This document shows positions 36,133 through 43,992 of a DNA stretch of 64,000 bases, in pieces. Below the pieces are notes generated by a model. That model ran no database searches, was not told the origin of the DNA, and worked only from the letters and a program-made list of their open reading frames with translations. How positions within the stretch are numbered: position 1 is the first letter of the stretch; each line of letters starts with the position of its first letter. The stretch lies in assembly GCA_002356215.1 (NCBI GenBank), contig AP017959.1, forward strand, positions 558,001-622,000, given 5' to 3'. This stretch comes from [Synechococcus] sp. NIES-970 (lineage in GTDB: Bacteria; Cyanobacteriota; Cyanobacteriia; Cyanobacteriales; MRBY01). A program made the translations under genes and the position numbers.

Positions 36133-37620
36133 ATGGAATTGCAAGCACATACGCTTATTAAACCGATCCTCAACTCCTTTGATTGGGGAGTCATGGTGGT
36201 TTTAGACGATCAAACCCAAGTGTTCATGAACGACACCTGTGCCCAACTGTTTCAATTGAGTGATGAAACCAGGGAATTTGCCCCCTACGACGAGCAAATC
36301 GCCCACATTGGCCGTCAGTTCCGCGACCAAGCTGCTTTTCTTGGAGAAATTCACGACACTGAAAATCAGCCCCTCCTAGAAACCCAAGAGCTGTTTCATA
36401 CCATCGATGGCCGCAGCCTAGAGATTGCTAGCCAACCGATCACTGCTGACTACGTTTTAGTGGGTCGCATTTGGCATTTCCGTGAATTTACCAACCACCC
36501 AAATCAGGGCAGCACAGCATTTGTCCGGGGAAAACGACAGGCCTTGATTGCCACTGTTGTTGCTCAAACCTATCACCAGCGCCACCCCAAAGAGATTTTG
36601 TCCAATGTGGTCAACGCCCTAGGAGAAGTTTTTGCGATCGAGCGAGCATTAATTTATCAGCTAGACAGCGAAATCCACGATGGATTGCGACTGGAGTGGC
36701 TCCACAAAAGTTTTCCGCAAAAATGCGGCGATTACTATCGTTATCTGCAAAATAATCCTTGGATTTGGAATTTTTATAGCCAAGTGCAATGCGTGCACCT
36801 CGGGCGCGATGATACGGATGCCAGCCGCAAAATTCACCAAATCTTAGATCAGCTCCAAGTGCAAACTTGCTTGAGTTTTCCAATCATTATTCACGATCGC
36901 CTCTGGGGGGTGTTGCTGCTCCACTGCTGCCATGGCCACCGGGAATGGCTCCCCGATGAAATTGAATTCCTCGAAACCCTCAGTAACCAAATGGCGATCG
37001 CCATCCACCAAGATGAGCTCAACGCGCGACTGACCACGACCCAAAATCAAATCAGAGCCACCAATACCACCGATGAACTGACTTTGATCCCCAACGCCCG
37101 TCGCTTTGAGCAGGTGCTTGAAAAAGAATGGCAGCGCCTCGCCCGGGAAGAATTGCCCCTGGCCATTTTGTACTGCCGCATTGACTACTTTGATCTCTAC
37201 CAGGAAACCTATGGGGAGGAACTGGCTGACGGCTGCTTACAACAAGTTTCTTGGGCGATCGCCTTGGTTTGTCAACGACCTGCTGATCTAGTAGCCCGCT
37301 GCGGTCGGGAGGAATTTGGCGTGATTTTACCGAATACAGACCTCGACGGGGCTCTCTACATCGCGGATCAAATTCTCACCAGTGTCCAAAAGCTGCGCAT
37401 TAGCCACCTCCAATCTCCCCGAGAACAATATGTTTCTTTGAGTGTTGGAATGAATGCTTTTATTCCAAACTTGACGATTTTGCCATCGGAGTTGATTCAG
37501 TCAGCACAACAGGCCCTCGACGCAGCAGCCCAGGCGGGCGGCAACCAAATTAAAGTGGGGGAAATGCTCACCCTGGAGGATATCGCTCTGTCCGCGGTTA
37601 ATCCGGCCCTTGATTGGTAA
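36133..37620 (+). CDS. PAS/GAF/GGDEF-type signalling protein
   Basis: A 495-residue cytosolic protein. Residues about 5-120 look like a PAS fold (DWGVMVVLDDQTQVFMNDTCAQLF). Residues 145-290 are a GAF domain (TCLSFPIIIHDRLWGVLLLHCC, with adjacent Cys and a His that could matter for ligand or chromophore). Residues 310-470 are a GGDEF domain whose active motif reads GREEF (391-395) instead of GG[DE]EF. The metal Asp before it is in RIDYFDLYQETYG. The changed second Gly may lower cyclase activity. GAF lacks the DxCF or other typical bilin context, so light sensing is not supported. Its 3' end overlaps the next small gene by 23 bases. Confidence 0.85.
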   Translation: MELQAHTLIKPILNSFDWGVMVVLDDQTQVFMNDTCAQLFQLSDETREFAPYDEQIAHIGRQFRDQAAFLGEIHDTENQPLLETQELFHTIDGRSLEIASQPITADYVLVGRIWHFREFTNHPNQGSTAFVRGKRQALIATVVAQTYHQRHPKEILSNVVNALGEVFAIERALIYQLDSEIHDGLRLEWLHKSFPQKCGDYYRYLQNNPWIWNFYSQVQCVHLGRDDTDASRKIHQILDQLQVQTCLSFPIIIHDRLWGVLLLHCCHGHREWLPDEIEFLETLSNQMAIAIHQDELNARLTTTQNQIRATNTTDELTLIPNARRFEQVLEKEWQRLAREELPLAILYCRIDYFDLYQETYGEELADGCLQQVSWAIALVCQRPADLVARCGREEFGVILPNTDLDGALYIADQILTSVQKLRISHLQSPREQYVSLSVGMNAFIPNLTILPSELIQSAQQALDAAAQAGGNQIKVGEMLTLEDIALSAVNPALDW

Positions 37621-37831
37621 GAGACCAATGGTGCTCATAGGGGAGCCGCAGCTGTTCACAACTACGCTCGAGTTGTTTTTGCTGGGACAGGGCTTTACGA
37701 ACGGTTAAAATCAGTTGCTGAATCTGGGTGCGCGCCAGGGGATCTTGATCCGCAATTTGTTGGCTTTTACGCTCCAAAATTTGCAAAATCGTCTCGTAGT
37801 GAATGTGGGAAGGCAGGGGCAATGGTTCCAT
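37598..37831 (-). CDS. Small cyanobacterial protein (possibly DUF5340)
   Basis: A 77-residue helical protein (MEPLPLPSHIHYETILQILERKSQQ, with RTQIQQLILTVRKALSQQKQLERSCEQ). Pattern and length match a small cyanobacterial family I recall as DUF5340, but I am not certain of the number. No TM or signal. Function unknown. It converges on the GGDEF gene, overlapping by 23 bases, and lies just left of the flippase-like gene's end on the same strand. Confidence 0.6.
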   Translation of the reverse strand: MEPLPLPSHIHYETILQILERKSQQIADQDPLARTQIQQLILTVRKALSQQKQLERSCEQLRLPYEHHWSLTNQGPD

Positions 37832-37869
37832 AAAAATCTGCTAATCAGTTTCTGTCTGTTTGTAGTCTT

Positions 37870-38886
37870 CTAGACTACATCACGGTCTGGGGGGAGTTCT
37901 GCCAAGGGCGATCGCCTCAAGCCCCAAATTCCCAGGGGTAAAATTTCGGCCAAAATACTCACCCCCCGCATCAGGGCAACGATGGTCAGCAAGCTGCCCA
38001 CTGACACATTCGTATGGCCCACCGTTTCTAATAAGCCAAGGGCCACCACCTCAAAGACACCCATGCCCCCCGGTGCGCCAGGGATGATAAATCCGGCTAG
38101 CCAAGCACCACTAAAGACCCCAATTAGTTGAGGAACTTGCGGCCAGGCCAGCGGGGCGATCGCCCCCCAAGTCAACAAAAAGCCAATGCCCCGCAGCCCC
38201 ATAAAAAATACCGAGCCTAGGAGTGGTTGCCAAGGATAAATCTCTAAACGCACCGGATCGTGATTTTGGGTTTTGCCCCGGGAAACTTTTTGAATCACCG
38301 GATTAAAAAAATAGGGATGAAGCCCCCCTAAAACCCCCATTAACCCCAGGGGGACTAGCAATCTCAACAGGGGGAATTGATTCATGTCAACAAGACTCCA
38401 GCCCAAACCCAAAACCACCATGATCGCCGCCGCCGCTGCCAACAGGAGGGGTTCTAGCAGCACCGATAAACTGGCTACGCCCCAAGGGCTACCCAGCTCA
38501 ACAATTCGGGTCATACGTCCATAAAAATGCCAAATATTTCCTGGCAAATATTTCGCCATATTGGTACGCAAATATAAGGTGATCGCCCCGTTGTAACCAA
38601 TCGGAACCCGAAAAATCTTTAGAATACGACCCCAGACCAAGGCCGACCACACATGGGAAATTGTTGTGGTCAATAGACTCGCAGCGACCAACAGCCAACC
38701 CCGTTGATCGAGGCGGATCGTCGATACCTCTTCCCAGTGGTTGCGGAGGGTGGCCAGCAAAAAAAAGAGCGTCAGCCCGACGATAAACCAACGCCCATAG
38801 GATTTGAAAAACTGGAATGTTGCTTTCAAGATTTCTTTTAACCGCCTGAAATTAGGGGGCCTGCACTGATTCAACACTACGGGCAT
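37870..38886 (-). CDS. Lysylphosphatidylglycerol synthase TM-region / YbhN-like membrane protein
   Basis: A 338-residue integral membrane protein (UPF0104/LPG_synthase_TM family) with about eight TMs, e.g. WFIVGLTLFFLLATL at the start and LLAAAAAIMVVLGLGWSL in the middle. Conserved loop AWLAGFIIPGAPGGMGVFEVVAL is the family signature. The lysyl-transferase domain of MprF is absent, so a transport or flippase-like role is inferred, with substrate unknown. The ATG at 38886 lies 35 bases inside the end of pth; I find no later Met before the first TM, so the overlap may be real. Confidence 0.85.
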   Translation of the reverse strand: MPVVLNQCRPPNFRRLKEILKATFQFFKSYGRWFIVGLTLFFLLATLRNHWEEVSTIRLDQRGWLLVAASLLTTTISHVWSALVWGRILKIFRVPIGYNGAITLYLRTNMAKYLPGNIWHFYGRMTRIVELGSPWGVASLSVLLEPLLLAAAAAIMVVLGLGWSLVDMNQFPLLRLLVPLGLMGVLGGLHPYFFNPVIQKVSRGKTQNHDPVRLEIYPWQPLLGSVFFMGLRGIGFLLTWGAIAPLAWPQVPQLIGVFSGAWLAGFIIPGAPGGMGVFEVVALGLLETVGHTNVSVGSLLTIVALMRGVSILAEILPLGIWGLRRSPLAELPPDRDVV

Positions 38887-39475
38887 TGTAGATGCTCATC
38901 GCCTTTTCGACCCCTTCTCGGAGACTGAGGGCCAAGGCATCCTCCGCAAGGCCGAGGACTTCTTTTAAGACGGGTTTCTCTGCTGGCGAAAACTTCCCCA
39001 GAACATGGGAAATCGTCGGTTTATCGCCCTTGATTTGGGTTTTACCAATGCCAATGCGCAGGCGGGGAAACTGCTGGGTGCCTAGGTGGGTAATGATGGA
39101 CTTGATCCCATTGTGCCCTCCTGCTGAACCCTGGAGACGTAGGCGCAATCGTCCTAGGGGGAGATCCATATCGTCATAGACCACAAGCACTGATTCTGGC
39201 GGGATTTTGTACCAGTCGATCACCGCTCGCAGGGATTGGCCAGAACGGTTCATGTAGGTGGTGGGTTTCAATAAACCGAGCTTTTGGCCATTACGGCGTA
39301 CTTCCGCCCAGGAGCCATGAAATTTGCGGTTTTCCTGGAGGGTTGCCCCCCAATCTGCCGCCAGGCGATCGACAAATTCAAAGCCGATATTGTGGCGGGT
39401 ATGGTCATATTTGGGTTCTGGATTGCCCAAACCGACGATCAATTGGGGGATAACGAGCGATTTATCTTGACCCAT
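38852..39475 (-). CDS. pth: Peptidyl-tRNA hydrolase
   Basis: Releases peptides from prematurely dropped peptidyl-tRNA. The 207-residue protein has the family N-terminus LIVGLGNPEPKYDHTRHNIGFE with catalytic His in HTRHNIG. It continues with KPTTYMNRSGQSL and VYDDMDLPLGRLRLRLQGSAGGHNGIKSI. ATG 39475 (MGQDKSLVIPQ) fits; the longer reading from TTG 39487 adds four residues. It is upstream of and overlaps the YbhN-like gene and lies 15 bases after the DUF2811 gene, so the three are likely cotranscribed. Confidence 0.95.
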   Translation of the reverse strand: MGQDKSLVIPQLIVGLGNPEPKYDHTRHNIGFEFVDRLAADWGATLQENRKFHGSWAEVRRNGQKLGLLKPTTYMNRSGQSLRAVIDWYKIPPESVLVVYDDMDLPLGRLRLRLQGSAGGHNGIKSIITHLGTQQFPRLRIGIGKTQIKGDKPTISHVLGKFSPAEKPVLKEVLGLAEDALALSLREGVEKAMSIYNARSVESVQAP

Positions 39476-39490
39476 AACCTCGATCAATAG

Positions 39491-39727
39491 CTAGTAAGAC
39501 TTTGACTGCTCAAAGAGCGTTTCTAAGTATACTCTGGCGCAGGCCCGGTAGTTTTCGGCTTCGCGGGGGGTCTGCCCTTCTCCGGTTTGGAGGAGAAATT
39601 GGGACAAGGCAGCAGCAAAAACTCGGTCTTGGTCCCAGTTGGGATGGGTTTCGAGGTAGTCGGTCAGGGACTGATGCAAGGCCTCGGGAATTTCTGCCAA
39701 AATGCTCACGGTAGTAGGATTCATCAT
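39491..39727 (-). CDS. DUF2811 family small protein
   Basis: A 78-residue protein with the DUF2811 pattern: TVSILAEIPEALHQSLTDYLETHPNWDQDRVFAAALSQFLL and a C-terminal RVYLETLF segment. The fold resembles a ribbon-helix-helix-like or helical small regulator, but DNA binding is not shown. Cyanobacterial family. First gene of the run leading to pth. Its upstream region is the DnaA-box-like array. Confidence 0.8.
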   Translation of the reverse strand: MMNPTTVSILAEIPEALHQSLTDYLETHPNWDQDRVFAAALSQFLLQTGEGQTPREAENYRACARVYLETLFEQSKSY

Positions 39728-40255
39728 TAACCTTAATTTTGTCGAAAAGCTGCGGAATTAGGAGAAAAATTTGGACGAACAGGAAACGAAGGAACAGGTT
39801 TCAAAAACGACTAGGATAACTAGGATAATGACGTCGGCATTTTGTTCGATTTCGCCTGTCGTGGCCCTATTGTTGTCTATGGGGGGGTAGGTTTGTCAAT
39901 ATTGCGAAATGTTTCGTCGAGGCGATCGCCAACCACTCTCTCACGCAAGAATAAGGGTTGTAGGCATATTTTGTTTACATTCCTTTACAGAAAAACTCTT
40001 CCCCAAGGCAAATTCACCATCCAGTAAAAGAATTCCCCAAACCCCTGCCAAGCTCTCAAAAAAAGTAGCTTTTAGCTGTGGAAAACCTGGGGAAAGCTGT
40101 GGAAAAAATTGCAATGACTGGGGAAACCATGGGGAATCACTGGGGGAATTTTGATCAAGAAAATAAGAATTGCAAATTTATTGAGAAAGATGAATTTTGT
40201 CAGGACTTTTGTTTAAATCATTAGAATCAAACTACTCCTACTCAGCCAGCAGTCC
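39728..40255. other. 528-base gene-free region, candidate replication origin
   Basis: No credible coding sequence. The left part holds a tandem CTAGGATAA (39811-39828) and a T/G-rich stretch. The right part holds the DnaA-box-like array listed separately, then an AT-rich stretch (about 40147-40250) that could be an unwinding element before the ATG at 40256. It sits between two divergent genes, so promoter function is also likely. Origin identity is inference: dnaA and dnaN are not in this window. Confidence 0.5.
39999..40149 (+). repeat. Array of DnaA-box-like 9-mers
   Basis: Two perfect cyanobacterial-type DnaA boxes, TGTGGAAAA (reverse TTTTCCACA), at 40077-40085 and 40098-40106. Four near matches follow the same strand: TGGGGAAAG 40088, TGGGGAAAC 40119, TGGGGAATC 40130, TGGGGGAAT 40141. 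Starts are 11, 10, 21, 11 and 11 bases apart, one or two helical turns. Two further inverted near matches, TTCCCCAAG 39999 and TTCCCCAAA 40033, lie to the left. Helical phasing of this many related 9-mers is unlikely by chance. Confidence 0.65.
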
Positions 40256-41356
40256 ATGGAAAATCGCCAACCCCAAGTTATCTCCAGTTCTGGATCCCAG
40301 AATCCTCAAAAACTGGATGTGCGCACCTGTGGTATCAATAAAAACCATTGGTATGTGGCAGCGCGCAGTGCAGAACTGACGGATCAACCCTTTGGCTTTA
40401 CGCTCTGGGAAGAAGACTTTGTCTTATATCGGGATACGGATGGAAAGGCCCATGCCATGGAAGACCGCTGCCCTCACCGCCAAGTCAAGCTGAGTTCTGG
40501 CCAAGTTGTGGGAGATAATCTCGAGTGTGCCTACCATGGCTGGCAGTTTGACGCGTCTGGTACCTGCGCCCACGTGCCTTATCTGGCAGAAAATCAGAAG
40601 CGTCCAGGCTGTAAAATTCGTTCCCTACCAGTACGAGAGCAAGATGGTTTCGTCTGGGTTTTTCCAGGGGATCCGCAGATTTTAGAAAAAGAAGCAATTC
40701 ACCCCCTGCCGATTCCAGAATGGGACCACCTCAATTACATCGTCAGTGTGACAACGATTGACTGTGAGGGGCATTTTTCTTATCTCATCGAAAATTTGAT
40801 GGATATGTACCATGGCCACCTCCATGATGATTATCAGGCTTGGGCCTCGGCGAAGTTAGAAAATATTGAGGTCGATGGGCAGCGGGTCGATGCCCACTAC
40901 GAAGCCCAGAGCTATTACAAGATTGATAAGATTTGGTCAGTGTCCCAGCTCTTCATTCCTTCCCTGCGCAAGCTGCACCCGGAGCCGCTGGATGTGAGCT
41001 ATGTTTACCCCAACTGGAGCGCCACCCTGGGCAATGATTTTAAAATTATGTGTCTGTTTTGCCCGACCCATGGCACTCGCACCCGGGCTTATTTGTTACA
41101 CTTCACGTCTCTGAATGCCTTTTGGCGACTTCATAAACTACCCGTTCCTTTCCGTCGCTGGGTCAAAGACCTCTGCTTTAACGCTGCCAAAGGTTTACTG
41201 GATGGCCTGGTGGAACAGGATGTGCTAATGATCGAGCAGGAACAAAAGGCTTATCTGGAAAATCCCCAGCGCCAGAATGTGGAACTCAACCGGGCGCTGA
41301 TGGCGGTGCAGCGACTGATCAAACAGCAGGCGATCGCCCAAGCAGAATCTGCCTAA
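40256..41356 (+). CDS. Rieske non-heme iron oxygenase (Pao/CAO-like)
   Basis: A 366-residue oxygenase. The Rieske [2Fe-2S] site is CPHRQVKLSSGQ...LECAYHGWQF (C-x-H ... C-x2-H, about 72-94). The mononuclear iron motif is ENLMDMYHGHLH (about residues 179-190). Cyanobacterial and plant relatives act on chlorophyll or carotenoid breakdown products or other aromatics; the substrate here is not known. It needs an external reductase or ferredoxin. The C-terminal Arg/Gln-rich helix lacks an obvious TM, unlike plant PAO. It starts just right of the DnaA-box-like array. Confidence 0.88.
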   Translation: MENRQPQVISSSGSQNPQKLDVRTCGINKNHWYVAARSAELTDQPFGFTLWEEDFVLYRDTDGKAHAMEDRCPHRQVKLSSGQVVGDNLECAYHGWQFDASGTCAHVPYLAENQKRPGCKIRSLPVREQDGFVWVFPGDPQILEKEAIHPLPIPEWDHLNYIVSVTTIDCEGHFSYLIENLMDMYHGHLHDDYQAWASAKLENIEVDGQRVDAHYEAQSYYKIDKIWSVSQLFIPSLRKLHPEPLDVSYVYPNWSATLGNDFKIMCLFCPTHGTRTRAYLLHFTSLNAFWRLHKLPVPFRRWVKDLCFNAAKGLLDGLVEQDVLMIEQEQKAYLENPQRQNVELNRALMAVQRLIKQQAIAQAESA

Positions 41357-41745
41357 CTCACCAGTTGACGGCGTTTTTGCTCAAATTCATATTCGGTGAT
41401 CAGACCCTCCGTGCGGAGCTTCTCTAGTTCCCGCAGGGCCTCGGCAATGGCAGCGGTTTGCTGGGCAGCGGCGATCGCCTGATCAGACGTTGCACTTTGA
41501 CCCAACCCAAAACGCCCTTGGAAAGATTCGAGATCTTGGAACAGATACCACACTGCCTCAAAAGCGCAGGCGATCTGGGGTACTGGCGTTGACCACAGGA
41601 GAATGTACATTACCCCCCACACCGGTTGCCCCACATAGAATTTGTGGATTCCAGCCAGGGGGGTGACGGCACCGAGGAGGGCCAAACCAACGGCAATTTT
41701 TCGATCTTTGGGTTGGGTCAAAAATTGGGCGATCGCCTGTTTCAT
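41353..41745 (-). CDS. TM2-domain protein with SHOCT tail
   Basis: A 130-residue membrane protein. A TM2 domain comes first (KIAVGLALLGAVTPLAGIHKFYVGQPVWGVMYIL, where the HKFY element is typical), with two TMs. A Gln/Ala linker and a C-terminal SHOCT helix follow (ALRELEKLRTEGLITEYEFEQKR), a module often attached to membrane proteins for oligomerisation. Function unknown. Overlaps the stop of the Rieske gene by four bases (convergent). Confidence 0.85.
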   Translation of the reverse strand: MKQAIAQFLTQPKDRKIAVGLALLGAVTPLAGIHKFYVGQPVWGVMYILLWSTPVPQIACAFEAVWYLFQDLESFQGRFGLGQSATSDQAIAAAQQTAAIAEALRELEKLRTEGLITEYEFEQKRRQLVS

Positions 41746-41869
41746 GGCAGCTTAGATGTGGAAAACCATACTTTGCGACAAAAAACGTCTCCACTAAAAT
41801 TTAGAAGAAGACACTCACCCCCTATGGTAGAGCAACTTACCCAAGCCGCAGCAGCGCATAGGAGTCACG

Positions 41870-42190
41870 ATGGGATTTTTTGATTCAGAAATTGTCCAGC
41901 AGGAAGCAAAAAGCTTATTTGAAGATTACCAAAACCTCGTCCAACTCGGCGGTGATTTCGGCAAGTTCGACCGCGAAGGCAAAAAAATGTACATCGACCA
42001 GATGGAAAGCGTCATGGACCGCTACAAAATTTTCATGAAACGCTTTGAACTCTCCGATGACTTTATGGCGCAGATGGCCGTTGAGCAGCTCAAAACCCAA
42101 CTGGGTCAGTTTGGCATGACCCCCCAACAAATGTTTGACCAGATGAATCTAACCCTAGAGCGGATGAAAGCCCAAATCCCCGAATTTTAA
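41870..42190 (+). CDS. DUF1825 family protein
   Basis: A 106-residue helical protein of a cyanobacterial family with unknown role: MGFFDSEIVQQEAKSLFEDYQ, then FMKRFELSDDFMAQMAVEQL and a MTPQQMFDQMN tail. A good ribosome site GGAG (41861-41864) sits five bases before the ATG. Its stop overlaps the next start as TAATG, so it is translationally coupled to the HAD hydrolase. Confidence 0.88.
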   Translation: MGFFDSEIVQQEAKSLFEDYQNLVQLGGDFGKFDREGKKMYIDQMESVMDRYKIFMKRFELSDDFMAQMAVEQLKTQLGQFGMTPQQMFDQMNLTLERMKAQIPEF

Positions 42191-42960
42191 TGGCAAAAAA
42201 GATCATTGCCTTTGATTTTGATGGGGTGATTTGCGATGGGTTGCCCGAATATTTTCACTCCAGTTGCCTCGCCTACCAGACCCTCTGGCCGGATCACAAT
42301 CCAGATGCTCTAGCCAATTTGCAAGCGGACTTTAACCACCTGCGACCTTTGATCGAAACGGGTTGGGAGATGATTATTCTCCTGCGGGCTTTACAGCAAC
42401 AGATTCCCACAACGCAACTTTGGCACAACTGGTCTGCCACGGTGCAACAGTTGCTCCAGACAAATAATCTAAATGCCAGCGAGCTCATGCAGGCTCTGGA
42501 TCAAGTGCGCGATCGTCAAATTCAAACCCAGTTAAACCAATGGCTGGGGCGACACCACTTTTATCCGGGAATAGTGCCCTTGTTGCAACATTTATTAGCC
42601 CAGGATGGCGTAACCCCCTACATCATCACGACGAAAGAAGCCCGTTTTACCCAACAGCTGCTCCAGCATCAAAATATTGATTTTCCAGCGGCACAGATTT
42701 TTGGCAAAGAACAAAAACAACCCAAAGCAATCACCCTCGAAAAATTGCTTTTGCCTGATACCGAAACGTTTCTCTTTATTGAAGATCGCCTGAAGACATT
42801 AGAAAAAGTGCGACAGCAACCCGCGTTAAATAGCCTTGAACTTTTTCTGGCGGACTGGGGTTACAATACCGCTGCGGAACGAGCCACCGCGAAAAGTCTA
42901 GGGGTTCCTGTGGTGAATATTTTCCAGTGGGAGCAAATCATCACAGCAAAGCTGACTTGA
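42190..42960 (+). CDS. HAD-superfamily hydrolase
   Basis: A 256-residue phosphatase-like protein. Motif I IIAFDFDGVICDG (nucleophile Asp and second Asp), motif II TPYIITTKEARFT, motif III Lys in KEQKQPKA, motif IV FLFIEDRLKTLE. A helical cap domain of about 110 residues lies between motifs I and II, so this is a subfamily I enzyme of the phosphoglycolate-phosphatase-like group. Substrate unknown. Coupled to the DUF1825 gene by TAATG. Confidence 0.88.
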   Translation: MAKKIIAFDFDGVICDGLPEYFHSSCLAYQTLWPDHNPDALANLQADFNHLRPLIETGWEMIILLRALQQQIPTTQLWHNWSATVQQLLQTNNLNASELMQALDQVRDRQIQTQLNQWLGRHHFYPGIVPLLQHLLAQDGVTPYIITTKEARFTQQLLQHQNIDFPAAQIFGKEQKQPKAITLEKLLLPDTETFLFIEDRLKTLEKVRQQPALNSLELFLADWGYNTAAERATAKSLGVPVVNIFQWEQIITAKLT

Positions 42961-42963
42961 AAA

Positions 42964-43737
42964 CTATAGCTGCCGTTCCATCTGGATCATCCGCCGATAG
43001 GAGAGCCAACCCCCCGCAATCATCGCGAGGGCAAAGATGCCGAGAAAGAGTAAATGATTGGCGATCGCCTCGACCGTTTCCCCCTCCGCCCACAGTTTCA
43101 CTAGGGCTTCGTTCATGTGAAAAATGGGATTGTATTGGGCAGCATTGAGGAGCGCTTCCGGGAAGAGAGAAGTCGGTAAAAAAGCGCCCCCAAGGATGAG
43201 CAGCGGTACGCCGAAGGTGGCCACCAACGCATTTACATCCTCTGTGCGTTTCGCCAGTTGGGTACCGAGGATAAAACCCACCCCCACATAGGCGATGATG
43301 CTCAGGAAAATAATCCCAATGCCCACCAGCAAAGATCCTGTAAACGTCGCGCCCATAAAAATGGCGATCGCAAACACCAGTAACGCCTGACCCACGCCGA
43401 TAAAACAATGGGCGAGGAAAATCCCCAGAAAATAGGCTGTCCCGCTCAGGGGGGAAATAAACAGCCGCTTGAGAGTGTGCTGCTCCCGCTCGGAAACCAC
43501 CGTGGCGATGCTTCCCCCCAGGCAACTGAAAAATAAAGCCGCACCCACCAACGTTGATGGGGCCGCAAATTCCATCGCCTCCGCCAAGCTCAGATTGGCC
43601 CGTTCTGCCAAGATAAACCCGTTCAAAAATAGTAAAGAGACGGGGAAAACCAGCCAAAAAATCAAACTACGCCGCCGTCGCCACAATTCCAACAAAATTC
43701 TCTGGGTGACGGCGATCGTCTCATACCAATATTTCAT
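42964..43737 (-). CDS. ABC-2 type transporter permease
   Basis: A 257-residue membrane protein with six TMs. The family loop SEREQHTLKRLFISPLSGTAYFLG is near residue 83, and the C-terminal PIFHMNEALVKL segment follows the AQYNP motif. Such permeases export polysaccharides, drugs or lipids, but need an ATPase subunit that is not adjacent here. It is the last gene of a minus-strand run with the 55-residue gene (11 bases upstream) and possibly parA. Confidence 0.88.
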   Translation of the reverse strand: MKYWYETIAVTQRILLELWRRRRSLIFWLVFPVSLLFLNGFILAERANLSLAEAMEFAAPSTLVGAALFFSCLGGSIATVVSEREQHTLKRLFISPLSGTAYFLGIFLAHCFIGVGQALLVFAIAIFMGATFTGSLLVGIGIIFLSIIAYVGVGFILGTQLAKRTEDVNALVATFGVPLLILGGAFLPTSLFPEALLNAAQYNPIFHMNEALVKLWAEGETVEAIANHLLFLGIFALAMIAGGWLSYRRMIQMERQL

Positions 43738-43748
43738 GGGGAAAATGC

Positions 43749-43916
43749 TTAAAAGGATTGGTCTAATTCCGCAACCAACTCATCCAATTCCTCAAGGGCT
43801 TGATTTACATCTAATCGTAAAGTGCCAAGATTAGGATTTTCGAGGAGCTTTAAAAGAATCGCGCGTTTGCCTTTAATCGTCTCAATCTTTGCTTTTAGTG
43901 TCACCAAATCCACCAT
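43749..43916 (-). CDS. Small 55-residue helical protein
   Basis: A short ORF, ATG 43916 to TAA 43749. It reads MVDLVTLKAKIETIKGKRA, then a LLKLLENPNLG turn and an acidic C-terminal helix ALEELDELVAELDQSF. Two amphipathic helices with heptad-like Leu suggest a coiled-coil adaptor. No TM. Codon use is normal for the window, and it ends 11 bases before the permease start, so it is a likely real gene of that transcript. I do not recognise the family. Confidence 0.6.
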   Translation of the reverse strand: MVDLVTLKAKIETIKGKRAILLKLLENPNLGTLRLDVNQALEELDELVAELDQSF

Positions 43917-43992
43917 GGTTATTCAAAGTCCTTATGAATTGAAAGATCATCCGCTAAAGACCATACCGCAAAAAATGTGAGCCTGCCTAACC

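Noticed and set aside
36133-37620. GAF domain of the GGDEF protein as a phytochrome or cyanobacteriochrome light sensor
   Set aside because: The Cys residues in the GAF region do not sit in a recognisable bilin-lyase context such as DxCF or CH with the right surroundings.
39811-39828. Tandem CTAGGATAA repeat
   Set aside because: Only two copies; kept as a detail of the region, not a separate feature.
39842-40154. Short plus-strand ORFs of 61 and 81 codons in the 39.7-40.25 kb gap
   Set aside because: Composition is irregular, there is no family resemblance, and they run through the DnaA-box-like array.
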